From: Caldicoprobacter guelmensis
GTDB lineage: Bacteria; Bacillota; Clostridia; Caldicoprobacterales; Caldicoprobacteraceae
Assembly: GCF_016908415.1 (NCBI RefSeq)
Contig: NZ_JAFBDW010000002.1
Location: 345,792-409,791 of the forward strand
Reading direction: 5' to 3'
DNA: 64,000 bases
Position 1 is the stretch's first letter; the number at the start of each line of letters is the position of its first letter. A model generated the notes under the pieces. The model did not search any database, was not told the origin of the DNA, and saw only the letters and a program-made list of their open reading frames with translations. This document shows positions 18,947-26,740 of this stretch, piece after piece. The translations under genes were made by a program, and so were the position numbers.

Positions 18947-19579
18947 ATGCGTGTTTTGGTTTTTTGTGATGACCGTTGGCATCCCTCAAGTGTGGTAAAA
19001 AGCGGACTTGGGCCTCTTATGGTTGAAGGCTTTGAATTTGTCTTTAAAGAGGACATGGCTGATTTGACGATGAACCTTTTATGCCAGTTTCCTGCAGTCA
19101 TACTTGCAAAGTCAAATAATTTTTCATCAACGGATACAATGGAATGGGCAACTAAAGAAGCTCAACAAATTTTTGAGAGCTATGTCCTGAATGGCGGTGG
19201 CCTTTTGGCCGTACATTCGGGTACGGCAGAATACAGGGAAGCCACCATAATTCGCCGTATACTGGGTGGTGTCTTTATACACCATCCCGAACAATGCCTG
19301 GTCACGGTAGAGGCTGCAGGGAAACATGTTATTACTGATGGATTTGAGCCTTTTACCTTAAAGGATGAACACTATTTCATGGAGATCAATGATGACGATG
19401 ATGTGCATGTCTTTTTGACTGCAACATCTAGCCATGGGATGCAGCCTGCCGGCTGGACGCGTAACCATGGTAAAGGGAAGGTGTGCGTATTGACTCCAGG
19501 TCATAACCTGGAGGTATGGCTTTATCCCAGTTTTCAGTTGTTGTTACGGAATTCACTCAATTGGCTGGTCAAGGATTAA
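18947..19579 (+). CDS. ThuA-like protein (trehalose-utilisation / glutamine amidotransferase-like fold)
   Basis: The product has 210 residues. It has the ThuA-family pattern: N-terminal MRVLVFCDD, the LNGGGLLAVHSGTAEY core near residue 85, then DEHYF and the C-terminal HGKGKVCVLTPGH. ThuA proteins are linked to uptake and oxidation of disaccharides and often sit beside Gfo/Idh dehydrogenases; their reaction is not firmly known. The ATG at 18947 follows GGGGGCG and gives the family N-terminus; an earlier ATG at 18932 lacks a site. It is 54 bases downstream of the UroD-like gene. Confidence 0.8.
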   Translation: MRVLVFCDDRWHPSSVVKSGLGPLMVEGFEFVFKEDMADLTMNLLCQFPAVILAKSNNFSSTDTMEWATKEAQQIFESYVLNGGGLLAVHSGTAEYREATIIRRILGGVFIHHPEQCLVTVEAAGKHVITDGFEPFTLKDEHYFMEINDDDDVHVFLTATSSHGMQPAGWTRNHGKGKVCVLTPGHNLEVWLYPSFQLLLRNSLNWLVKD

Positions 19580-19600
19580 GGATAGGAGGTTTGAGCAGAT

Positions 19601-20344
19601 ATGGAGCCGATAGCTGTTATAACAGGAGCCGATCGCGGGCTTGGGTTTGCGCTGTGTGAAAAGCTTTTGGAGAAGGGATGGCGCGTATTTGCCGGCCAGT
19701 ATATGCCAAGCTGGCCACAACTAGCGGGTTTAAGTGAAAGATATCCTGAAAAGCTCCATGTTATATTGCTTGATGTGTCATTCGATGAATCAGTAAAGGC
19801 AGCTGCTATGCAGGTTTCTTCAATTGTGAACCATCTCGATATGCTAATTAACAATGCGGGCATCATTTCACCGTATAACGAATTGGATATAAGGGAGCAG
19901 TTGAATTATGAGGATATGCACCGCATTTATGACGTTAACGCTTTAGGTCCCATACGAACGGTAGGAGCGTTTTTGCCATTGATGGATAATGGAAGGTTAA
20001 AGCGCCTTTGTTTTGTGTCCTCGGAAGCCGGTAGCATTGGGGCGTGTACGCGAAAGGCGTGGTATGGCTATTGCATGTCCAAAGCCGCTCTCAATATGGC
20101 GGTAAAGATAATCTTTAACAGGTTAAGGCCAGAAGGTTATACCTTCAGGTTATATCATCCTGGGTGGATGCGCACTTACATGTGGGGAGAGAAAAATTAT
20201 GAGGCTGATATGGAGCCAGAAGAAGCGGCTGTATATGCTTTACAATATTTTTTGAGCGGTACGCCGTATGCAGAAGGAGATATACATATAGATGAGGACC
20301 GCTTGGTTTTAAGGGATTATAGGCTGAATGAATGGCCATGGTGA
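19601..20344 (+). CDS. Short-chain dehydrogenase/reductase
   Basis: The protein has 247 residues and is a classical-type SDR: TGADRGLG cofactor loop at the N-terminus, NNAG near residue 84, catalytic Ser in CFVSSEAGS and YxxxK in YGYCMSK. It oxidises or reduces an alcohol/ketone with NAD(P). The substrate is not readable. It follows the ThuA-like gene by 21 bases with an AGGAGG ribosome site, so the three genes from 17810 are probably one operon. Confidence 0.85.
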   Translation: MEPIAVITGADRGLGFALCEKLLEKGWRVFAGQYMPSWPQLAGLSERYPEKLHVILLDVSFDESVKAAAMQVSSIVNHLDMLINNAGIISPYNELDIREQLNYEDMHRIYDVNALGPIRTVGAFLPLMDNGRLKRLCFVSSEAGSIGACTRKAWYGYCMSKAALNMAVKIIFNRLRPEGYTFRLYHPGWMRTYMWGEKNYEADMEPEEAAVYALQYFLSGTPYAEGDIHIDEDRLVLRDYRLNEWPW

Positions 20345-20355
20345 TATCTGTAACA

Positions 20356-20436
20356 TTGACAGTTGGTTATTTTTATTAGTATAATTGAAGTACAATCTAG
20401 TGATAAATAAAAACAATTATAACAAAATCCTTGTTA
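20356..20436 (+). promoter_or_regulatory. Promoter and candidate operator of the deoR-type gene
   Basis: TTGACA at 20356-20361 and a perfect TATAAT at 20380-20385 are spaced by 18 bases. Downstream lies an inverted repeat, TAACAA (20420-20425) and TTGTTA (20431-20436) with five bases between, suited to autoregulation by the DeoR protein. A second TTGTTA occurs at 20452-20457. Confidence 0.55.
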
Positions 20437-20483
20437 AAAATAACGGCAGATTTGTTACAATGTATTTAAGGAAGTGATAGGGA

Positions 20484-21242
20484 TTGAACGTTCAAAGGCG
20501 AGAAATCATAAATGCCTATATACAGAATAAGGGTGAAGTAAAGCTCAAGGAGCTGGAGAAACTCTTTCCAGAAGTATCTACTATGACGTTAAGGCGCGAT
20601 CTCAGCTATTTGGAATCTAAAGGCCAGATTGTTCGAGTACGTGGAGGAGCAAAGTCGGTAAATTTGTTTTCCAGTTTAAAAGAAGACATGTATAGCCTGA
20701 GGGCCATGGAGAATGTTGAGGCCAAGATGAAGATTGCCAAAAAGGCATTAGAGTATGTCGAACGTGGCCGTTCGTATTTCATTGACTCGGGTACCACCAT
20801 GATGTGTCTAGCAAAGGTATTGCCTGATGAGGACCTTTCTATACTTACAAGCGGTCCCAACATCGCTTTGGAGGTCATCAAAAACAACAACCCGTCGGTG
20901 ACTTTAGTGGGGGGACGGCTCAGCCGCAATAACTTATCGACTTCTGGTGCAAATTCCCTGAACTTTATAAAAGATATAAACGTGGATATCGCATTTATGG
21001 CTACATCGGGTTTTTCACTGGAATATGGTTTTACGTGTGGCGATTACAATGAATGCGAGCTAAAAAGGGCTGTTATTAGAAAGGCGCGCAAGGTCATACT
21101 TTTGATGGACGTCAGCAAAATTGATAAGAACATGCCGTTTACTTTTGCAACTTTAAAGGATATAGATGTGCTTATATGCGATAAACCCCTACCTGAAAAT
21201 ATAATGCGAGCTGCTGAAAGGTATGGTGTCGAGATAAAGTAA
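20484..21242 (+). CDS. DeoR-family transcriptional regulator
   Basis: The protein has 252 residues. The N-terminal HTH_DeoR (about 1-57) contains STMTLRRDLSYLESKGQIVRVRGGA. The C-terminal sugar-phosphate sensor domain has the DeoRC hallmarks IDSGTT and LVGGRL. Such proteins usually repress sugar-catabolic operons and are released by a phosphorylated intermediate. The start is TTG at 20484 after AAGGAAGTGA. It stands at the head of the sugar-phosphate dehydrogenase / 2-oxoacid dehydrogenase region, which is its likely regulon. Confidence 0.92.
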   Translation: MNVQRREIINAYIQNKGEVKLKELEKLFPEVSTMTLRRDLSYLESKGQIVRVRGGAKSVNLFSSLKEDMYSLRAMENVEAKMKIAKKALEYVERGRSYFIDSGTTMMCLAKVLPDEDLSILTSGPNIALEVIKNNNPSVTLVGGRLSRNNLSTSGANSLNFIKDINVDIAFMATSGFSLEYGFTCGDYNECELKRAVIRKARKVILLMDVSKIDKNMPFTFATLKDIDVLICDKPLPENIMRAAERYGVEIK

Positions 21243-21265
21243 TGTTGGCTTATTGTTTAATATAA

Positions 21266-21360
21266 GGTTGTCCTAATACCGCCTGCTGGGGAGGACAACT
21301 GAAATAGGCGGATTACAAATACCCCAGCCGTCTGAACCGGTTTATTTGTCTGGTTCGGAT
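21266..21360 (+). ncRNA. Orphan structured RNA, homologous to the tnpB 3' RNA (omega-RNA-like)
   Basis: About 95 bases match the region downstream of tnpB (31259-31357, minus strand) over nearly their whole length, including an identical CCGCCTGCTGGGG core and an AATACCCCAGCCGTCT block. Pairings seen: stem 21267-21274 with 21292-21299; CCGCCT 21279-21284 with AGGCGG 21306-21311; GCTGGGG 21285-21291 with CCCCAGC 21322-21328; terminal hairpin 21331-21338 with 21352-21359. The second and third pairings cross the first, forming pseudoknots. No tnpB is attached. The element ends 18 bases before the start codon of the next gene. It may be a solo transposon end, a guide RNA acting in trans, or a leader with a regulatory role. 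Confidence 0.7.
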
Positions 21361-21377
21361 ACAGCAAGGAGAGTTTT

Positions 21378-22643
21378 ATGAAGACCAAAGCCGTACGCCT
21401 TTATGGAAAAAGCGACTTGAGGCTGGAGGAGTTTGAGCTGCCCCCTATAAAAGATGATGAAATACTGGCTCAGGTCATATCCGATAGCATATGTATGTCT
21501 TCATATAAGGCTGCTATTCAAGGGAAAGACCACAAGCGGGTTCCTGACGATGTGGAAACCAACCCTGTCATCATAGGTCATGAGTTCTGCGGTATTATAC
21601 TTGAGGTAGGCAAGAAGTGGCAGCACAAGTTTAAGCCCGGCCAGAAGTTCTCTATACAACCGGCTCTGAATTACAAAGGTAGCCTGGCGGCACCAGGCTA
21701 TTCGTACAAGTACATTGGGGGTAGTGCAACCTATATTATCATCCCCAACGAGGTCATGGAAATGAACTGTTTGCTTGAATATAACGGCGATGCTTACTTT
21801 TATGGCTCGCTTGCCGAGCCCATGTCGTGTATAATCGGTGCCTTCCATGCGAGTTACCATACCGTACCTGGTAAGTACGTGCACAACATGGACATAGTCG
21901 AGGGCGGAAACATGGCAATACTGGCCGGAGCAGGGCCTATGGGTTTGGGTGCTATTGATTATGCCGTGCACAGGGATAGAAAACCGAGACTTTTAGTGGT
22001 GACTGACATAGACCAAGCCCGGCTTGAAAGGGCCAGCAAAATCATAACGGTAGAGGAAGCTGCGCGCAACGGAGTTACGCTAAAGTATGTAAACACGTCT
22101 GGGATGGGCAATGTGGCAGAATATCTTATGTCCTTGACCGATGGTAAGGGATATGACGACGTGTTTGTATTTGCACCGGTTAAGTCGGTGGTTGAGACAG
22201 GGGATGCCATACTGGCCAGGGATGGCTGTTTGAATTTCTTTGCAGGGCCTACTGATCCGAATTTTTCAGCCCAGGTCAATTTTTACAACGTACACTATGC
22301 ATCTACCCACGTGGTAGGCACCAGCGGTGGCAACACCGAGGACATGATAGAGGCGTTGCAGATGATGGAAAAGGGGCTTATAAATCCGGCGGCTATGATT
22401 ACTCATATCGGAGGGTTAAACAGCGTGGTGGATACTACCTTGAATCTACCTAAGATTCCGGGGGGGAAAAAGCTCATATATACCAACATCGAACTTGAGT
22501 TGACTGCTATAGCGGATTTTAAGGAAAAGGGTAAGACTGATTCGCTATTTGCCGAGTTGGCCAGGATAGTAGAGGAAAATAACGGCCTATGGTGTGCTGA
22601 AGCCGAGAGGTACCTTCTGGAACATGCCAAGCCAATAATCTGA
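21378..22643 (+). CDS. Zinc-type medium-chain dehydrogenase, L-sorbose-1-phosphate reductase-like
   Basis: The protein has 421 residues, the long form seen in SorE-type L-sorbose-1-phosphate reductases. The GroES-like N-terminal domain has GHEFCG; the Rossmann region has AGAGPMGLGAIDYA. The zinc-site cysteine region reads DSICMSSYKA, an unusual MCxSSYKA pattern of this subfamily. With the sorbitol-6-phosphate dehydrogenase-like gene converging on it, a ketose-phosphate/polyol-phosphate route is likely. AAGGAGAG precedes the ATG at 21378; the orphan structured RNA lies immediately upstream in the leader. Confidence 0.78.
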   Translation: MKTKAVRLYGKSDLRLEEFELPPIKDDEILAQVISDSICMSSYKAAIQGKDHKRVPDDVETNPVIIGHEFCGIILEVGKKWQHKFKPGQKFSIQPALNYKGSLAAPGYSYKYIGGSATYIIIPNEVMEMNCLLEYNGDAYFYGSLAEPMSCIIGAFHASYHTVPGKYVHNMDIVEGGNMAILAGAGPMGLGAIDYAVHRDRKPRLLVVTDIDQARLERASKIITVEEAARNGVTLKYVNTSGMGNVAEYLMSLTDGKGYDDVFVFAPVKSVVETGDAILARDGCLNFFAGPTDPNFSAQVNFYNVHYASTHVVGTSGGNTEDMIEALQMMEKGLINPAAMITHIGGLNSVVDTTLNLPKIPGGKKLIYTNIELELTAIADFKEKGKTDSLFAELARIVEENNGLWCAEAERYLLEHAKPII

Positions 22644-22770
22644 TGGAATATGGGATGCTAAAATGTAAAAGTGGATCTTGGTGATTATAAAATGGTGCCA
22701 ATGTTGTTTTAATCAGTAAAACAGTGGCCTTGTTTTCAAAATGTGTAAATAAAACAAATTTGCAAAAATA

Positions 22771-22810
22771 AAAAGAGATATTGCCCGCTTTAAAGGGCAA
22801 TATCTCTTTT
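22771..22810. terminator. Bidirectional terminator between convergent dehydrogenase genes
   Basis: A perfect 16-bp stem (22771-22786 with 22795-22810) around an 8-base loop has T-runs on both strands. It overlaps the stop codon of the srlD-like gene. Confidence 0.85.
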
Positions 22811-23595
22811 TATCTCATCTCTTGACCGCCGGTTACGTTTATAGCCTGGCCTGTCATGTAGCTTGCTTCATCTGAAGCCAGGAATACCAGTACGTTAGTC
22901 ACATCGTCGTATGTACATGCCCTTCCCAATGGAACCTGGCTTAGATATTTCTGTCTTATTTCTTCTTTTGTAAGTCCCTGGTTGCGCGCGTATTGTTCGT
23001 ACAGGCTATTGACCCACAGGGGTGAGTCCAGCAGATTGCCGGGACATATGGCGTTGACCCTTATGTTGTATTGTGCTAGCTCGAGTGCCAGGCTCTGAGT
23101 AAGCCCTATGCCGCCAAATTTGCTTGCGGCGTAAGCCGAGTTCTTATAGGACCCTTTTTTGCCTGATTTGCTGTTTATTTGAATGATGTTGCCTTTCCTT
23201 TGCTTTATCATGATAGGTGCCACAGCTTTTGCACAATTAAAGTAGCCTATCAGATTTACCTCTATGACCTTTCTCCACTCATCGGTGGTGAATTCATCAA
23301 TTCCTTTAGCGATGAGGATTCCGGCATTGCTGACTAGTAAATCGATTCTTCCATACTTCTCTACAGTTACACGCGCCATTTCTTCGCAATCTTCGTACTT
23401 TGTAACATCGACTTTTAATGCGATTGCATCCTTAAGGTCGGCTACCACCTTTTGTGCTGCTTCAAAGTTTATATCAGTCACCACCACTTTAGCTCCCTCG
23501 GCATCCAAACGCCTGGCTATGGCTTCACCCAATCCTTGGCCAGCCCCAGTTACAATGGCGACTTGATTTTCTAATCGACGGTATTTGTACTCCAC
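22810..23595 (-). CDS. Sorbitol-6-phosphate 2-dehydrogenase-like SDR
   Basis: The product has about 261 residues, a classical SDR with TGAGQGLG, NAG and a YxxxK site in YAASKFGG. The stretch INSKSGKKGSYKNSAYAASK and the C-terminal YMTGQAINVTGGQ closely resemble enterobacterial SrlD, which oxidises glucitol-6-phosphate to fructose-6-phosphate. No sorbitol PTS genes are present, so the supply of substrate is unclear. The GTG at 23595 has AAAGGG 9 bases upstream, whereas the ATG at 23604 abuts that site; GTG is preferred. It is divergent from the 2-oxoacid dehydrogenase operon. Confidence 0.82.
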   Translation of the reverse strand: MEYKYRRLENQVAIVTGAGQGLGEAIARRLDAEGAKVVVTDINFEAAQKVVADLKDAIALKVDVTKYEDCEEMARVTVEKYGRIDLLVSNAGILIAKGIDEFTTDEWRKVIEVNLIGYFNCAKAVAPIMIKQRKGNIIQINSKSGKKGSYKNSAYAASKFGGIGLTQSLALELAQYNIRVNAICPGNLLDSPLWVNSLYEQYARNQGLTKEEIRQKYLSQVPLGRACTYDDVTNVLVFLASDEASYMTGQAINVTGGQEMR

Positions 23596-23715
23596 ACCTA
23601 TCATCCCTTTCTGATAAATTTAACATGGACATTACAAATTCCTAAATATTATTATACAGGTTAGGTGACAATCAATCAACATTAAAAAGCTCTACATAAA
23701 AGGGAATATGAGCTG

Positions 23716-23744
23716 TTGACAATGAAAAACAGGTCTGTTAAAAT
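23716..23744 (+). promoter_or_regulatory. Promoter P1 of the 2-oxoacid dehydrogenase operon
   Basis: TTGACA (23716-23721) and TAAAAT (23739-23744) are spaced by exactly 17 bases, a strong sigma-A pattern. The start codon is about 215 bases downstream, so a long leader containing the palindromes at 23786-23820 would be made. The 354-base gap 23605-23958 holds this promoter, those palindromes and a second promoter near 23880. Confidence 0.55.
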
Positions 23745-23785
23745 GAAATCAAGCGTTTTATTTTACCAACTTAATGTTATGAATT

Positions 23786-23820
23786 TGTTATATTTGTTTA
23801 AAACAATGAAAAATATAACA
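23786..23820. promoter_or_regulatory. Nested inverted repeats, candidate DeoR operator
   Basis: TGTTATATTT (23786-23795) is the exact inverted partner of 23811-23820. Inside lies a second near-perfect palindrome, TTGTTT and AAACAA around one base (23794-23806). The TTGTTA/TAACA half-sites resemble those before the deoR gene at 20420-20436. Confidence 0.45.
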
Positions 23821-23853
23821 TCAAAATTAACACATATGTTAGGTTTTATGTTT

Positions 23854-23886
23854 TTGACATTGTAGCGTGGAATCCGATGGTATAAT
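23854..23886 (+). promoter_or_regulatory. Promoter P2 with extended -10
   Basis: TGGTATAAT (23878-23886) is an extended -10 element. A TTGACA at 23854-23859 is 21 bases away, too far for ideal use, so the extended -10 probably carries the activity. It is 73 bases before the E2 start. Confidence 0.4.
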
Positions 23887-23958
23887 TGGTCATAATATTT
23901 TTGGACGAGTAAGTGTTGAAAATTGAAAAAAAGTAAAATGAAGAAGGGAGATAGAAAT

Positions 23959-25329
23959 ATGGCAACGCCGGTGATTATGCCTCGTCAGGGGCAAACAGTG
24001 GAAAGCTGCGTCATAACCAAGTGGTACAAGAAGAAGGGTGATACGGTAAAGGTTGGCGACTTGCTCTTTTCATATGAGACCGATAAGGCGGCTTTTGACG
24101 AGGAAGCAAAGGCAGAGGGTACTTTGCTGGAGATTTTCTTCGATGAGGGCGATGATGTACCAGTGCTTGCAACCGTCTGTGTCATTGGTGAAGAGGGTGA
24201 GGATATTTCCGAGTTTATGCCTGGGGGAAAGAAGGTTCCTACAACACAGGGCGGTGTAGTTGAGGGAGAGCAACAATCCGGGGCAGACAATGAAAAAAAA
24301 GAAAAAATAAAAGGCGGTACTGTGACACAGGAAGATGGCAGGATAAAGATTAGCCCAAGGGCTCGTAATTTGGCTGAAAAGGTGGGAGTAGATTACAGAG
24401 AAGCTACTCCTACCGGACCTAATGGCAGGATAATTGAAAGGGACATAAGGCAGCTTATAGAAGATGATAAGTTGGTCACTCCTGCTGCTAGAGAAGCGTA
24501 TCTCAAAGCGGAGGAAGTGCATATAAGTGGCACAGGCATAGGGGGACGGGTTACTACTGCTGATGTGGAAAGGATGAAGGAAGATAAATCCCGCGAGATG
24601 GTGCAACCTCGCATTCAAGAAAGAGTTGCGGAAGCGGAATATGAGGAGGTCAAGCTCAGCAACATAAGAAAAGTCATTGCCAGGACAATGCATCAATCGC
24701 TGGCTAATACTGCACAGCTCACCATACATACCTCATTTGATGCCACCGAAATACTCGCGTTTAGAAATAAGGTAAAGGAGCAAGGTGGGCGTTTGGGACT
24801 CGAAAACATCACGCTCAACGATATCATACTCTATGTAGTATCTAGGACGCTGCTGAATCATAAGGTCTTGAACGCTCATTTTCTTGAGGATAAAATGCTC
24901 ATCTTCAAACATGTACACCTCGGGGTTGCTGTAGATACAGAGCGAGGGCTCATGGTACCTACCATATACAATGCTGATGGCAAGTCTCTCAATCAGATAT
25001 CACGAGAAGTGAAAGAACTGGTGGAGGCTTGCAGAAAGGGCAGTATCAATCCCGACTATTTGAAAGGAGGAACCTTTACGGTTACCAACTTGGGAACTTT
25101 AGGCGTCGAGGCCTTTACTCCCATACTCAACCCTCCGCAGACTGGTATTTTGGGCGTGAATACAATAGTGCAACGCGTCAAAGAGGTGGACGGCAAGATA
25201 GTCACCTATCCGGCCATGGGCTTGTCTCTGACGTTTGACCACAGAGCGGTGGATGGTGCTCCTGCCGCAAGGTTTTTACAGGAACTCAAGACCAATCTGG
25301 AAAACTTTGATATTTTTCTTGCAAAATAA
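23959..25329 (+). CDS. Dihydrolipoamide acyltransferase (E2) of a 2-oxoacid dehydrogenase complex
   Basis: The product has 456 residues. The N-terminal lipoyl domain (about 1-80) carries the lipoyl lysine K43 in ETDKA. Two peripheral subunit-binding-like segments follow: RISPRARNLAEKVGVDY with PNGRIIERDI (about 135-170) and PAAREAYLKAEEV with GGRVTTADVERM (about 178-212). The catalytic acyltransferase domain ends with DHRAVDG (His about 428). Most E2 proteins have one binding domain. The ATG at 23959 follows a GGGAG site; an upstream in-frame TTG lacks one. E3 and fused E1 genes follow directly. The acyl substrate is unknown. Confidence 0.9.
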   Translation: MATPVIMPRQGQTVESCVITKWYKKKGDTVKVGDLLFSYETDKAAFDEEAKAEGTLLEIFFDEGDDVPVLATVCVIGEEGEDISEFMPGGKKVPTTQGGVVEGEQQSGADNEKKEKIKGGTVTQEDGRIKISPRARNLAEKVGVDYREATPTGPNGRIIERDIRQLIEDDKLVTPAAREAYLKAEEVHISGTGIGGRVTTADVERMKEDKSREMVQPRIQERVAEAEYEEVKLSNIRKVIARTMHQSLANTAQLTIHTSFDATEILAFRNKVKEQGGRLGLENITLNDIILYVVSRTLLNHKVLNAHFLEDKMLIFKHVHLGVAVDTERGLMVPTIYNADGKSLNQISREVKELVEACRKGSINPDYLKGGTFTVTNLGTLGVEAFTPILNPPQTGILGVNTIVQRVKEVDGKIVTYPAMGLSLTFDHRAVDGAPAARFLQELKTNLENFDIFLAK

Positions 25330-25353
25330 GCAAAGAGGGAAAGGTGAATAAAG

Positions 25354-26724
25354 ATGGTTTATGACCTGATTGTAATAGGTGGTGGGCCGGCAGGCTATTT
25401 AGGTGCCGAAAGGGCAGGCCAGGCGGGCCTTAAAACGCTTCTTATCGAAGAAAGATTCCTGGGTGGAGTATGCCTGAATGAGGGATGCATCCCCTCAAAG
25501 GCTCTGCTTCACTCGGCTAAGATATGCGATTATGCAAAGTTTGGTGAAAAATACGGGGTCACTGCAAAGGATGTGGTCTTGGACCACGGCATGGTAATAG
25601 CAAGAAAGAACAAGGTTGTAAAGACATTGGTGGCTGGCATAAAGTCGCAGCTTAAGGCCAGCCATGTGGAGGTTGTGGAAGGCCGTGCTTACATAGTTGA
25701 TAGAAGTCACGATGGTTATACCGTCAAAGTAAATAATGAATCGTTTGTAGGTAAAAGGTTGCTAATTGCTACTGGTTCTGTACCCATCATGCCTCCAATA
25801 CCGGGCATCGAAAAAGGCCTGGAGAAAGGTTACGTCCTTACCAACCGCGAGATACTCGATATACCGCAGGTACCCGACTCCCTGGTCATCGTGGGAGGCG
25901 GTATAATAGGGCTTGAAATGGCATCGTATTTCAATTCGGCAGGTAGCAAAGTCACCATAATCGAGATGCTGGACCACATCGGCGGAAGCATAGACAGGGA
26001 GATTTCGCAGATTCTGCTTAAGAATTATCAAAAGAAGGGAATAGAGTTCAAGCTTAACTCAAAAGTGGTGGAGATACATGATGGGGCTGTGGTCTATGAA
26101 TGTGATGGAAAAAGAGAAGCTGTTGAAGCGGATAAGGTATTGATGAGCGTGGGGCGAAGGCCGACTGTGGAAGGCATAGGCCTTGAAAGTATCGGTGTTG
26201 AGATTGAAAGGGGTGCCATAAAGACTGACGATAAGGGCAAGACCAATAGGCCGGAGGTTTATGCAGCTGGCGATGTCAACGGCCGTTATATGCTGGCACA
26301 TACCGCCTACAGGGAAGCTGAGGTTTGCGTAAACAACATGCTGGGCAAGAAGGACATTGTACGCTATCACGCCATCCCCTCCGTGATATACACCAACCCG
26401 GAGGTTGCATTTGTGGGTGAGACCGAAGAAACCGCAAGGGAAAAAGGTATTGACTTTGAAGTTGCAAAGGTATCCATGCGCTATAGCGGTAGGTACGTGG
26501 CCGAGAACGAGGGAGGAGACGGCATATGCAAGGTGCTCATCGATAGGAAGTACAGGAATATAATAGGTGTTCACATGATAGGCAATTATTCTTCAGAAAT
26601 CATTTACGGCGCAGGATTGATGATTGAAGCCGAGATGCGCATAAAGGACATAAAGGAGCTGGTATTTCCACATCCAACTGTGTCGGAGGTTATAAGGGAG
26701 TGCATATTTCAATTTGAAGATTGA
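25354..26724 (+). CDS. lpdA: Dihydrolipoyl dehydrogenase (E3)
   Basis: The protein has 456 residues. The FAD motif GGGPAG is at the N-terminus, the redox disulfide is C40/C45 in CLNEGCIPSK, the NAD-binding GGGIIGLEMAS lies near residue 180, the second FAD motif is VYAAGDVNG, and HPTVSE near the C-terminus holds the active-site His-Glu pair. It reoxidises dihydrolipoamide with NAD+. It is 24 bases downstream of E2 and 16 bases before E1, clearly one operon. Confidence 0.95.
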   Translation: MVYDLIVIGGGPAGYLGAERAGQAGLKTLLIEERFLGGVCLNEGCIPSKALLHSAKICDYAKFGEKYGVTAKDVVLDHGMVIARKNKVVKTLVAGIKSQLKASHVEVVEGRAYIVDRSHDGYTVKVNNESFVGKRLLIATGSVPIMPPIPGIEKGLEKGYVLTNREILDIPQVPDSLVIVGGGIIGLEMASYFNSAGSKVTIIEMLDHIGGSIDREISQILLKNYQKKGIEFKLNSKVVEIHDGAVVYECDGKREAVEADKVLMSVGRRPTVEGIGLESIGVEIERGAIKTDDKGKTNRPEVYAAGDVNGRYMLAHTAYREAEVCVNNMLGKKDIVRYHAIPSVIYTNPEVAFVGETEETAREKGIDFEVAKVSMRYSGRYVAENEGGDGICKVLIDRKYRNIIGVHMIGNYSSEIIYGAGLMIEAEMRIKDIKELVFPHPTVSEVIRECIFQFED

Positions 26725-26740
26725 GAAGGGAGAGGTTTAA

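Noticed and set aside
21266..21360. Metabolite riboswitch in front of the dehydrogenase gene
   Set aside because: The same structure follows tnpB at 31.3 kb, so a transposon-linked RNA explains it better. A later regulatory use is not excluded.
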